The notes under the pieces were generated by a model that was not told where the DNA came from, made no database searches, and saw nothing but the letters and a program-made list of their open reading frames with translations. From contig JBLWVL010000015.1 of the NCBI GenBank assembly GCA_048268485.1, positions 1 to 64,000 of the forward strand: a stretch of DNA of 64,000 nt. Direction: 5' to 3'. A program made the position numbers and the translations under genes. Origin of the DNA: Oceanospirillum sp048268485 (GTDB lineage Bacteria > Pseudomonadota > Gammaproteobacteria > Pseudomonadales > Halomonadaceae). Of this stretch, positions 20,601 to 28,810 are shown piece after piece. Positions within the stretch are counted from its first letter, which is position 1, and every line of letters begins with the position of its first letter.

Positions 20601-20680
20601 TCGATGCTCTGCTGACGATCCAGAATCAACCCCATGGGTTCCGGTAAACGAGGACGGGAAACCGCTGCCTGCCTGCTCAT
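17672..20680 (-). CDS. mgdC: N-methylglutamate dehydrogenase subunit C (sarcosine oxidase alpha-like)
   Basis: The large subunit, 1002 residues. An N-terminal ferredoxin-like fold (about 10-95, GDTLASALLANRQW) is followed by a NAD/FAD-binding domain with a Rossmann motif (VVVGSGPAGLSAALKAADTG, about 175) and a C-terminal aminomethyltransferase (GCV_T-type) folate-binding domain (about 600-990; LIDVSTLGGIELRGPDA, GFVGELGYELHVP). In this family the folate domain receives the methyl carbon as 5,10-methylene-tetrahydrofolate. Length and order match SoxA/MgdC. It overlaps the upstream small subunit by 4 bp (ATGA), and the product carbon would go to FolD encoded in the same operon. Confidence 0.9.
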   Translation of the reverse strand: MSRQAAVSRPRLPEPMGLILDRQQSIEFEFEGERILGIKGDTLASALLANRQWVWSRSFKYHRPRGPLTLSGHDANSLVQLPDEPNVLADRYPAREGVCVSGQNINGSLKKDKDAILNHFGRFMPVGFYYRAFYKPKGVWDWWEKKIRVKAGLGVADLKFKPEYYDKAFLHHDLVVVGSGPAGLSAALKAADTGADVLLLEEGPILGGALTYAAFPDGAEPESLRQDLVAQVEAHQNISVMTDAVCNAWFTDNWLPVLKGRRLHKVRAKQCIMATGAYEQHVVFRGNDLPGVVLSSAAMRMMKLYAVKPGERAVVLTGNEDGYLTALTLKQQQVKVCAVADMRQASELSAAEQDLVRQLISMGVEVRYGQTVYEAKGDLHLESVELRTITSPGEVADDAECILCDLLCMSAGYMPAYQLLCQAGGQLSYNDKRAEFSLKNLPDNLHIAGSVNGIYGLPAVMADGERAAIEALRGLGLSDQPPAKVSCDKTMNFPWPIFPHPKGKEFVDFDEDLQVKDIVNATRMGYRDIQLVKRFSTVGMGPSQGRHSALPTARLVAKATQRTVSETGITTARPPLTPEKLAYLAGRGFDPYRHTAMHHRHLEMGAKMVPAGQWQRPAFYPAPDQQLQGSDASPLWPQARQIRNACIENESSHVRQKVGLIDVSTLGGIELRGPDAAELMNRIYTFGFLKQPVGKTRYAVLTNDQGVVIDDGVACRFAEDHFYVTATTTGVDTVYRLMTFWNAQWRLAVDITNVSSAFAAVNLAGPDSRKVLEGLTDQDLSPEAFPYLACREGFLNIPGSEQKIPVRMLRVGFVGELGYELHVPARFGECLWDLLMNAGASFDIRPFGVETQRLLRLEKGHIIIGQDTDGMSHPGEVALEWAVSKKKPYFNGCRAVDIVMKRPQTRKLVGFILPKELVAQNLKPEEGHLVLSHAGPGAEISGHVTSCEYSPTVNALIGMAYVGIEQSDVGSSFPVRVEGEAVVMAEVSALPFYDPEQKRQEV

Positions 20681-20988
20681 GATATTACCTCCCTGCTTGA
20701 TTCACCCATCCCAAATGCGGGTGTGCTGATCTCAGAAGCCAGCTCACTGGGGTCATAGGTTTTAATGATCTGATCACTGGTACGATCACGCTCAGCGATA
20801 AACCAATACCCGGACGCGCTGTGAAACCACCACTCACGGACAACACCGGTACCGTTGTAGCTGTAAAAAGTATGCTCAGCCCATTCCTGATCGGTAGCTT
20901 CCAGCGTAGGCAACGGAGTGACTTCTCCACCAAAAATAAATTCATTGATATTTCTAAGCCCGTTTAAAGGGCACGTCATGAGTTTCAT
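20677..20988 (-). CDS. mgdB: N-methylglutamate dehydrogenase subunit B (sarcosine oxidase delta-like)
   Basis: A 103-residue subunit of the SoxD family, recognised by FIFGGE and by WAEHTFYSYN...REWWFHSASGYWFIAERD. In classical sarcosine oxidase the delta subunit starts with a zinc site of the CPxCG type; here the same place reads TCPLNGLRN with a single Cys (Cys6). The enzyme is therefore of the variant class lacking the full N-terminal zinc ligand set, consistent with a substrate other than sarcosine. Start ATG at 20988. Overlaps the next gene by 4 bp. Confidence 0.86.
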   Translation of the reverse strand: MKLMTCPLNGLRNINEFIFGGEVTPLPTLEATDQEWAEHTFYSYNGTGVVREWWFHSASGYWFIAERDRTSDQIIKTYDPSELASEISTPAFGMGESSREVIS

Positions 20989-21039
20989 AATCTATCCCCG
21001 ACTCTCCATAATTCATTTCGCCGTTCGATCACACCGTTA

Positions 21040-22296
21040 TCAGTGAGAGGCTGCAGTAGCGCCCATTTCGTTGACCTGTCTGAAGTCGTTAAAACGATCC
21101 GCTCCGAAGGGTTTTATTAATGAGGGGGTGTTACCGGTGGCGACCAGTTGCGCCATGGTCTGACCGCAGATGGGGGTCGCCTTAAAGCCCCAGGTGCCCC
21201 AACCCGCATCCAGGTAATAATTCTTCACAGGGCTTTCCCCCATAATCGGGCTGTAATCTGAGGTCATATCCGTCAGGCCCGTCCACTGGCGCATCAGTTT
21301 CAGATTGGCCATAAACGGGAACAACTCGACGGCATGGGCCAGTAACTGCTCTTTCAGCTCCAGGGTTGATCGACTGTTATACAGAGGGTAAGGGTCAGAA
21401 CCGCCGCCAAACACCAGCTCCCCACGCCCCGTCTGCTGGACATAACAATGAAATGCAGGAGAACTCACCAGAGGGTCCAGGAAGGGTTTCACTGGTTGGG
21501 TAACCATCGCCTGTAGGGGGTAGGTCACAATCGGCAGGCGAAAACCCGCTTTCTCAGCGACCAAAGAGCTGTGACCGGCAACCGCCTGAACCGCCACGCC
21601 ACACTCTATGGTATGCTCAGCACTTCCCTGGCGAACTTTCACGCCTTTGACAGCGCCCTCTTCCACCAGCACATCAGTAACCTCTGTTAACTGGTGCAGC
21701 TCAACGCCACGCTGGGTGGCACCCTTGGCATAACCCCATGCCACAGCATCGTGACGGGCTGTCGCACCATCCATATGCCAGAGTCCCGCCAAAACAGGCT
21801 GATGACCCGGATTCATATTCAGGGTCGGTACCAGCTCACGAATCTCCTGTGGGCCGATCAGTTCAGTCTTGCCTCCAAAGTGTTTATTCACTTCGGTTCG
21901 CTGACGAAAACCACGAATAGCGGCATCAGTATGTGCCAGAGTCAGCTGCCCCCGCCTGGAGTACATGATGTTGAAATCAAACTCGTTGGACAGATCCTGA
22001 AACAACTTCACCGACTCGCTGTAAAACTTAACCCCGTCCGAGGTGAGGTAGTTGGAACGGATCACTGCGGTATTACGAGCCGTGTTACCGCCACCCAAAT
22101 ACCCTTTTTCCAGAACAGCAACATTGGTAATACCGTGATATTTGGCAAGGTAATAAGCCGTGGCAACCCCATGGCCACCTCCGCCAATAATCACCACGTC
22201 ATAGCGTTTTTTCAGTGAGGTTGGAGGGGGTAGGTCGGCATCTTTCTCGAAAGGAAAATCACCATTAAGACCGTATTTTAGAAGTGCAAAAGGCAT
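21040..22296 (-). CDS. mgdA: N-methylglutamate dehydrogenase subunit A (sarcosine oxidase beta-like)
   Basis: The catalytic amine-oxidising subunit (418 aa), a DAO-family flavoprotein. It has the FAD motif VVIIGGGGHGVATAYYLAK (about 34-52), the covalent-flavin region with WHMDGATARHDAV (about 175-187), and a C-terminal flavin-binding stretch GWGTWGFKATPICGQTMA. It is homologous to SoxB. Linked to gmaS and mgsABC, it most likely oxidises N-methylglutamate to glutamate, transferring the methyl group to tetrahydrofolate with the MgdC subunit. Sarcosine oxidase is the alternative. Confidence 0.88.
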   Translation of the reverse strand: MPFALLKYGLNGDFPFEKDADLPPPTSLKKRYDVVIIGGGGHGVATAYYLAKYHGITNVAVLEKGYLGGGNTARNTAVIRSNYLTSDGVKFYSESVKLFQDLSNEFDFNIMYSRRGQLTLAHTDAAIRGFRQRTEVNKHFGGKTELIGPQEIRELVPTLNMNPGHQPVLAGLWHMDGATARHDAVAWGYAKGATQRGVELHQLTEVTDVLVEEGAVKGVKVRQGSAEHTIECGVAVQAVAGHSSLVAEKAGFRLPIVTYPLQAMVTQPVKPFLDPLVSSPAFHCYVQQTGRGELVFGGGSDPYPLYNSRSTLELKEQLLAHAVELFPFMANLKLMRQWTGLTDMTSDYSPIMGESPVKNYYLDAGWGTWGFKATPICGQTMAQLVATGNTPSLIKPFGADRFNDFRQVNEMGATAASH

Positions 22297-22364
22297 AAAC
22301 CTTCTCCTGTATCATCAGATCAGCTGATGCAATATGTTTCACCTGGCTGCTGGGGGGCGGCCAC

Positions 22365-23225
22365 TTACGACTGCTGCTGTCTTGCGGCGATCAGTGTGTT
22401 CTTCATCAGGCAGGCTATCGTCATAGGACCAACACCACCGGGCACCGGTGTTATGGCATGGGCGATGGGCTCAACCGCGGCATAATCCACATCACCGACC
22501 AGCTTGCGCTTACCATCACGCTCGATGACATTGATACCTACGTCGATGATGGTGGCACCGGGCTTAACCCATCCAGGGCCGATCATTTCAGGGATACCGA
22601 CCGCTGCGACAAGAATATCGGCCTGCCGAGCAAGCTTTTCCGGCTCAGGAGTGCGCGAATGCACAACCGTCACGGTGCAGTTCGCCTTCAGTAACAGGGC
22701 AGCCATCGGCTTGCCGACAATATTAGAGCGCCCCACCACCACAGCATGTTTGCCGGAAAGATCACTCAATGTTTGAGTGAGCATGATCATGCAGCCCTGA
22801 GGCGTACAGGGCACCAGTGCGTCTTTACCGACACTCAGCGCACCGACGTTTTCCGGATGAAAACCATCCACATCTTTAGCCGGTGAGATAGCCGCTATCA
22901 CCTGTTCTTCATCCAGATGTGCTGGCAAAGGGAGTTGTACCAGAATGCCATGTACTTCGGGGTCACTGTTCAGCTCTTCGATCAGATCATTCAGAGTTCC
23001 CTGAGTTGTTTCTGCCGGCAGACGATATTCAATAGAGTTCAGTCCGGACTCCGTCGCCCGGGCTATTTTATTTCGCACATAAACCTGACTGGCCGGGTCT
23101 TCTCCCACCAGAACAACCGCCAGACCGGGCCTGAGATCAAACTCCTGCTGAAATGCAGCAGCATCCTGTGCCACGGCCTCCAGCACCTCCGCAGAGATCA
23201 CCTTTCCATCGATTCGCGTCGCCAT
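22365..23225 (-). CDS. folD: Bifunctional methylenetetrahydrofolate dehydrogenase/cyclohydrolase
   Basis: A 286-residue FolD with the usual motifs: VGEDPASQVYVRNK (about 41-54), the catalytic Lys region, CTPQGCMIML (about 139-148), the NADP loop VVGRSNIVGKPMAALL (about 163-178) and the C-terminal TPVPGGVGPMTIACLM. It converts 5,10-methylene-THF to 10-formyl-THF. In this operon it handles the C1 unit released from N-methylglutamate, feeding PurU. It may be an operon-dedicated copy in addition to a housekeeping folD elsewhere (not seen here). Confidence 0.95.
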   Translation of the reverse strand: MATRIDGKVISAEVLEAVAQDAAAFQQEFDLRPGLAVVLVGEDPASQVYVRNKIARATESGLNSIEYRLPAETTQGTLNDLIEELNSDPEVHGILVQLPLPAHLDEEQVIAAISPAKDVDGFHPENVGALSVGKDALVPCTPQGCMIMLTQTLSDLSGKHAVVVGRSNIVGKPMAALLLKANCTVTVVHSRTPEPEKLARQADILVAAVGIPEMIGPGWVKPGATIIDVGINVIERDGKRKLVGDVDYAAVEPIAHAITPVPGGVGPMTIACLMKNTLIAARQQQS

Positions 23226-23236
23226 ACTTATTCCTT

Positions 23237-24124
23237 CTACTTAAAGACCACGGTTTTATTACCGTCCACAAAAACGCGGTGCTCGGTATGCAGCTTTATT
23301 GCCCGGGCCAGGGCCACCGTCTCGGTATCACGACCTGCGGTGGTCAGCATTTCCGGCCCCATGGTGTGATCAACAGTCTGCACTGACTGCTCAATAATCG
23401 GACCCTCATCCAGATCGGCGGTGACATAATGCGCTGTAGCACCAATCAGCTTTACCCCCCGGTCATAGGCCTGATAGTAAGGGCGGGCACCTTTGAACCC
23501 CGGTAAAAAAGAGTGGTGAATATTGATCGCCTGCCCCGCAAGATGACGACAAAGGTTATCTGAAAGGATCTGCATATAACGGGCGAGGATCACCAGCTCC
23601 GAACCGGTTTCGTTAACAATATCCAGCAGAGCCTGCTCCTGTCGGGGTTTGCTCTCCTTGCTAACAGGAAGATGAACAAAACGGATTCCCTCCCGCTCCA
23701 CCATAGGTCGCAGATCCAGATGATTGGAGACCACAGCGGTGATCTCGATATTCAGATCACCTTTATTCTTCCGATAGAGCAGATCCCTCAGGCAATGATC
23801 GGCTTTAGAAACCATAATGACGGTTTTCACCGGCGCACAGGCGTTATGTAGGGTCCACTCCATATCCAGACGCTGAGCGACCTCCAAAAAACCGGTTTCG
23901 ATACGCTCCGCAGTAGCGGCCGTCGCCTCCGCGTCCTCCCCACCCTGAAAATGGAACCGGGTACGCATAAAGAATTTGCCACTATCCTGGTCATCAAACT
24001 GTGATTGCTCGCTGATATAGCAACCCTGCTGGGTAAGATAACCGGCAACATCGGCCACAATGCCACTTCCTGCCGGACAGGTTGTTCGAAGGATATATTC
24101 GGTTTTATTCGTTGCATGGGGCAT
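23237..24124 (-). CDS. purU: Formyltetrahydrofolate deformylase
   Basis: An N-terminal ACT domain (about 8-90, TEYILRTTCPAGSGIVADVA) is followed by a formyltransferase fold with the catalytic stretch INIHHSFLPGFKGARPYYQA and GATAHYVTADLDEGPII. It hydrolyses 10-formyl-THF to formate and THF, recycling folate for continued methyl oxidation. The start chosen is ATG at 24124 (295 aa); a TTG 45 bp upstream is in frame, but the extra residues do not belong to the ACT domain. It lies 11 bp upstream of folD. Confidence 0.93.
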   Translation of the reverse strand: MPHATNKTEYILRTTCPAGSGIVADVAGYLTQQGCYISEQSQFDDQDSGKFFMRTRFHFQGGEDAEATAATAERIETGFLEVAQRLDMEWTLHNACAPVKTVIMVSKADHCLRDLLYRKNKGDLNIEITAVVSNHLDLRPMVEREGIRFVHLPVSKESKPRQEQALLDIVNETGSELVILARYMQILSDNLCRHLAGQAINIHHSFLPGFKGARPYYQAYDRGVKLIGATAHYVTADLDEGPIIEQSVQTVDHTMGPEMLTTAGRDTETVALARAIKLHTEHRVFVDGNKTVVFK

Positions 24125-24213
24125 GGTCAAAATCCTGTTTACTTTTTTCAGGGTGCAGAAACCCGTCAAGCGAATGCTTTAATTAAAAAATAGGCTTTGG
24201 TAAGGGTGTATCG

Positions 24214-24231
24214 GAGCTGCTAACGCAGCTC
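24214..24231. repeat. Intercistronic hairpin between mgsC and purU
   Basis: GAGCTGC-taac-GCAGCTC forms a perfect 7-bp stem in the 134-bp gap. It is not followed by a T-run in either direction. It could stabilise mRNA ends or set relative expression in the operon. Confidence 0.5.
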
Positions 24232-24258
24232 TCATCTGTCAGTGACGCGTGCTAAGAC

Positions 24259-25590
24259 TCAGAATGACTGTCCCGGTATCCAGCTGGTGCCGGCCAGAGG
24301 AACCCGCGCCATAGCAGCTGCTTCCACATTCAGAGCCACCAGATCTTCCGGCTCCAGATTACGCAGATCGTTCTTGCCGCAGGCCCGGGCCAGGGTTTGT
24401 GCTTCCATGGTCAGAACCCGTAGGTAGTTCGCCAAACGACGACCCCCTTCAACCGGATCAAGGCGTTTACTCAACTCCGGGTCCTGGGTGGAGATACCCG
24501 CCGGGTCTTTACCTTCGTGATAGTCATCGTAGTAACCCGCCGCGGAGCCGATCTTTCTGAACTCCTCATCCCATTTCGGGTGGTTACAACCCAGGGCAAT
24601 CAGAGCTGCTGTACCGATCGCCACGGCATCCGCCCCCAGCGCCATCGCTTTCGCCACATCGGCACCGTTGCGAATCCCACCGGATACGATCAGCTGAACC
24701 TTACGGTGCATCCCCATCTCCTGCAGCGCCTGCACCGCCTGAGGAATCGCTGCTAGGGTTGGGATCCCCACATGCTCAATAAACACCTCCTGAGTGGCAG
24801 CGGTTCCCCCCTGCATACCATCAACCACGATCACATCCGCACCGGCTTTCACCGCCAGTTTTACGTCGTAATAAGTACGAGTTGCACCTACCTTGATGTA
24901 GATGGGAACCTGCCAGTCGGTGATCTCCCGCAGCTCCTGAATTTTGATCGCCAGATCATCCGGCCCGGTCCAGTCCGGATGGCGGCAGGCGGAACGCTGA
25001 TCCACTCCCATGGGAAGGGTGCGCATCTGAGCGACACGATCGGTAATCTTCTGCCCCAGCAGCATACCGCCGCCGCCCGGCTTGGCGCCCTGCCCCAGTA
25101 CCACTTCGATCGCATCGGCCTTGCGCAGATCATCAGGGTTCATACCGTAACGGGAGGGCAGATACTGATAAACCAGCTTAGTGGACTGGCCGCGCTCTTC
25201 CGGCGTCATGCCACCGTCACCCGTGGTAGTAGAGGTTCCCACGGCGGAAGCACCACGCCCCAGCGCCTCTTTAGCATTCGCAGAAAGCGCACCGAAACTC
25301 ATACCGGCGATGGTAACCGGTGTTTCAATCACGATCGGCTTCTTGGCAAAACGGGTGCCTAAGGTAACCTGGGTATTGCATTTTTCGCGATAACCTTCCA
25401 GTGGGTAGCGCGACATGGAAGCCCCCAGAAACAGCAGGTCATCAAAGTGAGGTACCTTACGCTTGGCACCAAAACCACGGATATCATAGATACCGCTTTC
25501 GGCAGCCCGACGGATCTCAGTCATGGTCGCCGCATCAAAGGTTGCAGACTCACGCAGGCCAGCTTTTACATTCAGATCTTGTTCACTCAT
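24259..25590 (-). CDS. mgsC: N-methylglutamate synthase subunit C (FMN-binding glutamate synthase-like, GlxD-like)
   Basis: A 443-residue single-domain relative of the FMN/Fe-S barrel of glutamate synthase. Visible motifs are MSFGALSANAKEALGRGA, TGDGGMTPEERG, GQGAKPGGGGMLLG, and the phosphate-binding end IVSGGIRNGADVAKAMALGADAVAIGTAAL. In N-methylglutamate synthase the amidotransferase, beta-helix and FMN domains of GltB are separate proteins; this is the FMN subunit. It joins methylamine to glutamate. The three genes are contiguous and downstream of gmaS. Confidence 0.9.
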   Translation of the reverse strand: MSEQDLNVKAGLRESATFDAATMTEIRRAAESGIYDIRGFGAKRKVPHFDDLLFLGASMSRYPLEGYREKCNTQVTLGTRFAKKPIVIETPVTIAGMSFGALSANAKEALGRGASAVGTSTTTGDGGMTPEERGQSTKLVYQYLPSRYGMNPDDLRKADAIEVVLGQGAKPGGGGMLLGQKITDRVAQMRTLPMGVDQRSACRHPDWTGPDDLAIKIQELREITDWQVPIYIKVGATRTYYDVKLAVKAGADVIVVDGMQGGTAATQEVFIEHVGIPTLAAIPQAVQALQEMGMHRKVQLIVSGGIRNGADVAKAMALGADAVAIGTAALIALGCNHPKWDEEFRKIGSAAGYYDDYHEGKDPAGISTQDPELSKRLDPVEGGRRLANYLRVLTMEAQTLARACGKNDLRNLEPEDLVALNVEAAAMARVPLAGTSWIPGQSF

Positions 25591-25614
25591 CGTTTTATCC
25601 TCGTCTCTGCGTGA

Positions 25615-26298
25615 TCAGTAAGCACTGACATTATCGACTTTAAAGTTATAGAGCTGGCGGGCAGAACCGTAACGTTTAAAGCTGGCGGGATCCTCATCCA
25701 TACCCGCGCGGTTAAGCAGGTCAGCCAAGTAATCCAGATGTTCCTGACGCATCTCTTTTTCCACACAGTCTGCGCCTAATGAAGCGACGCTGCCTTTAAC
25801 AAAAATTTTGGTTTCATACAGAGAGTCGCCCAGCGCATCACCGGCATCACCACACACCACAAGAGCACCGGCCTGAGCCATAAAGCAGCTCATGTGACCC
25901 ACATCACCGCCCACAACAATCTCGGCACCTTTCATGGAGATACCACAACGGGCACCGGCATCACCTTCAATCACCAGTAGCCCTCCATGGGCTGTTGCAC
26001 CGGCGGACTGAGAGGCCTGACCTTTGACACGTACAATGCCGGACATCATATTTTCTGCCACGCCCTGACCCGTGTTACCGTGAACCACCACATGAGCTTT
26101 CTTATTCATTCCGGCGCAGTAGTAACCGGCATGGCCTTCAATATCGACACTGAGCGCAGCATCCAGACCGCAGGCGATATTGTGGTCACCCTTGGCTCCG
26201 GTGATCTTCCACTCACGCTCGGTACACTCGCCGGACTGCTCATGCAGAGCCTGATTTACTTCGCGCAGCGAGCTTGTTGCCAGATCAAGTGTTTTCAT
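25615..26298 (-). CDS. mgsB: N-methylglutamate synthase subunit B (GltB C-terminal beta-helix, GlxC-like)
   Basis: A 227-residue protein resembling only the C-terminal beta-helix domain of glutamate synthase, recognised by the repeated Gly-rich pattern (GHAGYYCAGMNKKAHVVVHG, GAGARCGISMKGAEIVVGG-like turns, GDAGDALGDSLYETKIFVKG). It is the structural middle subunit of the MgsABC complex. Gap to mgsC 24 bp, to mgsA about 40 bp. Confidence 0.88.
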   Translation of the reverse strand: MKTLDLATSSLREVNQALHEQSGECTEREWKITGAKGDHNIACGLDAALSVDIEGHAGYYCAGMNKKAHVVVHGNTGQGVAENMMSGIVRVKGQASQSAGATAHGGLLVIEGDAGARCGISMKGAEIVVGGDVGHMSCFMAQAGALVVCGDAGDALGDSLYETKIFVKGSVASLGADCVEKEMRQEHLDYLADLLNRAGMDEDPASFKRYGSARQLYNFKVDNVSAY

Positions 26299-26338
26299 AA
26301 TTCAGATTCCTCATATTTAACCTTGTCAGCGGATGCGC

Positions 26339-27235
26339 TTAGCTGCGTTCCCAAACGTAGATTTTGGCTGCTTCCGGTTCCCAGACTTTCGCCTTCTCAA
26401 TACCCGGTAGTGAGGTCAGAGCCTGATATTCAGAGGCCATCGCGACATAGTCATCCGTTTCCGCCAGAACCGCTGGCTTACAGGCGATGGGGTCACGAAC
26501 CACAGCAAAACCATTCCGGGTGCCGATGGTAAACGTGAAGAAACCATCCAATTCCCGCAGAGCGTTCTCCAACGCCAGCTTCAGAGTATCTCCCTGCTGC
26601 AGACGGTGCATGAGATAACCGGCAGCCACTTCAGAATCATTTTCTGTTTCGAAATGAATTCCCTGGCGCTTCAGCTCCAGTCGCAGACGATTGTGGTTGG
26701 AGAGAGAGCCGTTATGCACCAGGCAAAGATCCTCTCCGGTAGAGAAAGGGTGTGACCCCGCCATGGTGACCGCTGACTCTGTGGCCATACGGGTATGGCC
26801 GATAATATGAGTCCCTTTCATCCCTTTAAGATTGAAACGGTTGGCGATCACTTCCGGCAGCCCTACTTCCTTCAGAATTTCGATGGAGTGGCCGGCGCTC
26901 AGGATCAGAACATCAGATGCCTTTTCTTCCACAAAGGCTGTTGCCTTGTCCGCAGGGCACGCTATTTTAAAAACCGCCACCGTATCATTCCGGAACCAGC
27001 TAACGTCAGCACCCAGCTCAATACGCGCCTGCTCCGCCAGTGCCTCCCAGTTGTAGTCCACATCCTCGTGGCGCAAAGTCAGCTTGGTGCCATCGGCAAC
27101 TTCATCACCATAAATGGCAAAACCGGCACTGTCCGGGCCACGATCGGTCATTGCGATCAGCATGGGCTCAAACAGGGCACCCAGCTGGCTTTCCAGCGCC
27201 GGGTTCTTCAGGTAGAGACCTACGATTCCACACAT
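26339..27235 (-). CDS. mgsA: N-methylglutamate synthase subunit A (class II glutamine amidotransferase, GlxB-like)
   Basis: A 298-residue Ntn-type amidotransferase. The start MCGIVGLY puts the catalytic Cys at position 2, as in GltB, PurF and GlmS. GHTRMATESAV, HNGSLSNHNRLR and NDSEVAAGYL are family motifs. It would act on gamma-glutamylmethylamide from GmaS, channelling methylamine instead of ammonia to MgsC. The first of the three mgs genes, about 155 bp after gmaS. Confidence 0.9.
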   Translation of the reverse strand: MCGIVGLYLKNPALESQLGALFEPMLIAMTDRGPDSAGFAIYGDEVADGTKLTLRHEDVDYNWEALAEQARIELGADVSWFRNDTVAVFKIACPADKATAFVEEKASDVLILSAGHSIEILKEVGLPEVIANRFNLKGMKGTHIIGHTRMATESAVTMAGSHPFSTGEDLCLVHNGSLSNHNRLRLELKRQGIHFETENDSEVAAGYLMHRLQQGDTLKLALENALRELDGFFTFTIGTRNGFAVVRDPIACKPAVLAETDDYVAMASEYQALTSLPGIEKAKVWEPEAAKIYVWERS

Positions 27236-27363
27236 CGCATCATCCTCACTTCAAAAAAGAGTCATAAAAAGTCATATCAAAGAGTCAAAATCCGACTCAC
27301 CCGCTAATTTCAGGCCGAGCGAAGCCGTTCCGCTTAAATCAGACTCAAGCGGGCTCTATCCAT

Positions 27364-27408
27364 TGGTAAAAATGGTGAAACTCAGATCAGATCAGAAAAA
27401 CTCACCAT
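27364..27408 (-). terminator. Possible weak terminator/attenuator after gmaS
   Basis: On the minus strand ATGGTGA and TCACCAT (27408-27402 and 27378-27372) can pair across the gmaS stop codon, followed by TTTTTACC. The loop is long (23 bases), so it may only partly terminate, giving more gmaS than downstream message. Confidence 0.35.
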
Positions 27409-28723
27409 AGCGGGCTACTTCCCAATCACTGACATGGCGGCAGTAGTCGATCCACTCATCACGTTTCAGACTGACAAATTCTGCCATCAGGTCTTTACCT
27501 AAAGCCTCGGTCAGCACGGTGTCCGCCTCCAGAGCAGCCACCGCTTCACCCAGGTTCTGAGGCAGAATATCAATGCCCTTCGCGGCCAAATCCTGGCTAC
27601 TCATGGTGTAGAGGTTTTCATTCACCGGGTCCCCCGCCTCCAGCTCACGCTCAATACCATCCATACCCGCCGCGATCAGTGCGGCATGAACCAGATAGGG
27701 ATTACAGCCTGAGTCCGGCAGCCGGAATTCAAGACGACCGTAAGGGATACGCACCATGGCAGAACGGTTGTTATCGCCGTAGCAGATATAGGCCGGAGCC
27801 CAGGTTGCCCCGGATGCGGAACCGCCCACCACCAAACGCTTATAGGAGTTCACGGTAGGGGCTGCGATCGCACACAACGCCTTAGCGTGATGCAACAGAC
27901 CCGCCGTAAAGTGATAGGCCATTTTGGACAGTCCCATGCCATGCTTATCGCTGTCGTCACCAAACAGGTTTTTTCCGCTCTCATCACAGATGGAAAGGTG
28001 AAAGTGCATACCGTTACCGGTGCGATCAGAAGCCGGCTTAGGCATAAAGGAGCAAACCATGCCCAGATCATTGGCAATCTCACCGGCCGCCATACGAACA
28101 AAGGTAAAGCGATCTGCGGAAGTTAAAGCATCACTATAGGTGTAGTTAATCTCGAACTGACCGTTAGCGTCTTCATGGTCGATCTGGTAAACATCCATAT
28201 CCACTTTCTGCAAGCTGTCCACCAGCTTCTCAAGAAACTCCCGGGAGCGGGATAATCCTTTGTAGTCGTAGCATGGCTTGGTCAGCGTATCGGTATCATC
28301 CACGGGCCCCAGAGAACCATCACTGTTACGTTTAAACAGTGAAAACTCGGGCTCAAGTCCGGTATTGAGTGTCCAGCCCCGGCTACTCAGCCGCTTCAGC
28401 TGTTCTTTCAACACAACACGGCTGTCATAAGGGTAGGGTTTACCCTCCACATAACCATCACAGGCGATTCGGGCATAGCCCGGTTGCCAGGGAACAATGG
28501 TTAAACTATCCAGATCCCCCCGTGCCAAAAAGTCAGGACCATGGGGCTCCATGCCTAAACCCCAGACCGCAAAACCAGCAAAACCTGCACCTTTCTCAAC
28601 AACATCCATCAGGCAATGGGCGGGCACAGATTTAGTCTTGGCAACACCATGAATATCGACAAACTGTGCAAGCACATATTTGATGTCATTTTCATCGCAA
28701 AAACGCTTCACATCTAACGGCAT
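27392..28723 (-). CDS. gmaS: Gamma-glutamylmethylamide synthetase (glutamine synthetase family)
   Basis: A 443-residue glutamine synthetase-fold enzyme (GlnT/GmaS type). Motifs include FVDIHGVAKTKSVP near the start, GLEPEFSLF (metal-binding Glu), DHEDANGQFEINYTYSDAL, NGMHFHLSICD, and APTVNSYKRLVVGGSASGAT. ATG at 28723 is chosen over an upstream GTG (28756), because TAGGAG lies 7 bp before it. It joins methylamine to glutamate with ATP. Its fixed position before mgsABC and the mgd genes supports GmaS over ordinary glutamine synthetase. It is the first gene of the operon, behind a near-perfect sigma54 promoter. Confidence 0.9.
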   Translation of the reverse strand: MPLDVKRFCDENDIKYVLAQFVDIHGVAKTKSVPAHCLMDVVEKGAGFAGFAVWGLGMEPHGPDFLARGDLDSLTIVPWQPGYARIACDGYVEGKPYPYDSRVVLKEQLKRLSSRGWTLNTGLEPEFSLFKRNSDGSLGPVDDTDTLTKPCYDYKGLSRSREFLEKLVDSLQKVDMDVYQIDHEDANGQFEINYTYSDALTSADRFTFVRMAAGEIANDLGMVCSFMPKPASDRTGNGMHFHLSICDESGKNLFGDDSDKHGMGLSKMAYHFTAGLLHHAKALCAIAAPTVNSYKRLVVGGSASGATWAPAYICYGDNNRSAMVRIPYGRLEFRLPDSGCNPYLVHAALIAAGMDGIERELEAGDPVNENLYTMSSQDLAAKGIDILPQNLGEAVAALEADTVLTEALGKDLMAEFVSLKRDEWIDYCRHVSDWEVARYGEFF

Positions 28724-28757
28724 CAGGTCACTCCTAAAACAGTTTAGGTCACTCACC

Positions 28758-28768
28758 TTCCTGTCAGG
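28758..28768. promoter_or_regulatory. Weak operator-like site (gmaS leader)
   Basis: TTCCTGTCAGG matches the core of the shared operator motif but lacks the AATA end. It lies between the gmaS start and the sigma54 promoter. Confidence 0.35.
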
Positions 28769-28776
28769 CTATAAAA

Positions 28777-28794
28777 TTTCCCTTCAGGAATATT
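28777..28794. promoter_or_regulatory. Operator-like motif, gmaS promoter, downstream copy
   Basis: TTTCCCTTCAGGAATATT matches the consensus TTTCyynnnrGGAATAyT seen at four places in this locus. It lies just downstream of the predicted gmaS transcription start, a repressor-like position. Confidence 0.6.
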
Positions 28795-28810
28795 TGTTTA
28801 AACATAAGAA

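Noticed and set aside
16979..22296. Plain sarcosine oxidase operon (soxBDAG)
   Set aside because: The genes are homologous, but linkage with gmaS and mgsABC and the altered delta subunit favour N-methylglutamate dehydrogenase. Sarcosine oxidase remains the alternative.
24125..24169. Longer purU start at TTG 24169
   Set aside because: The added residues are not part of the ACT domain and the ATG at 24124 begins right at it.
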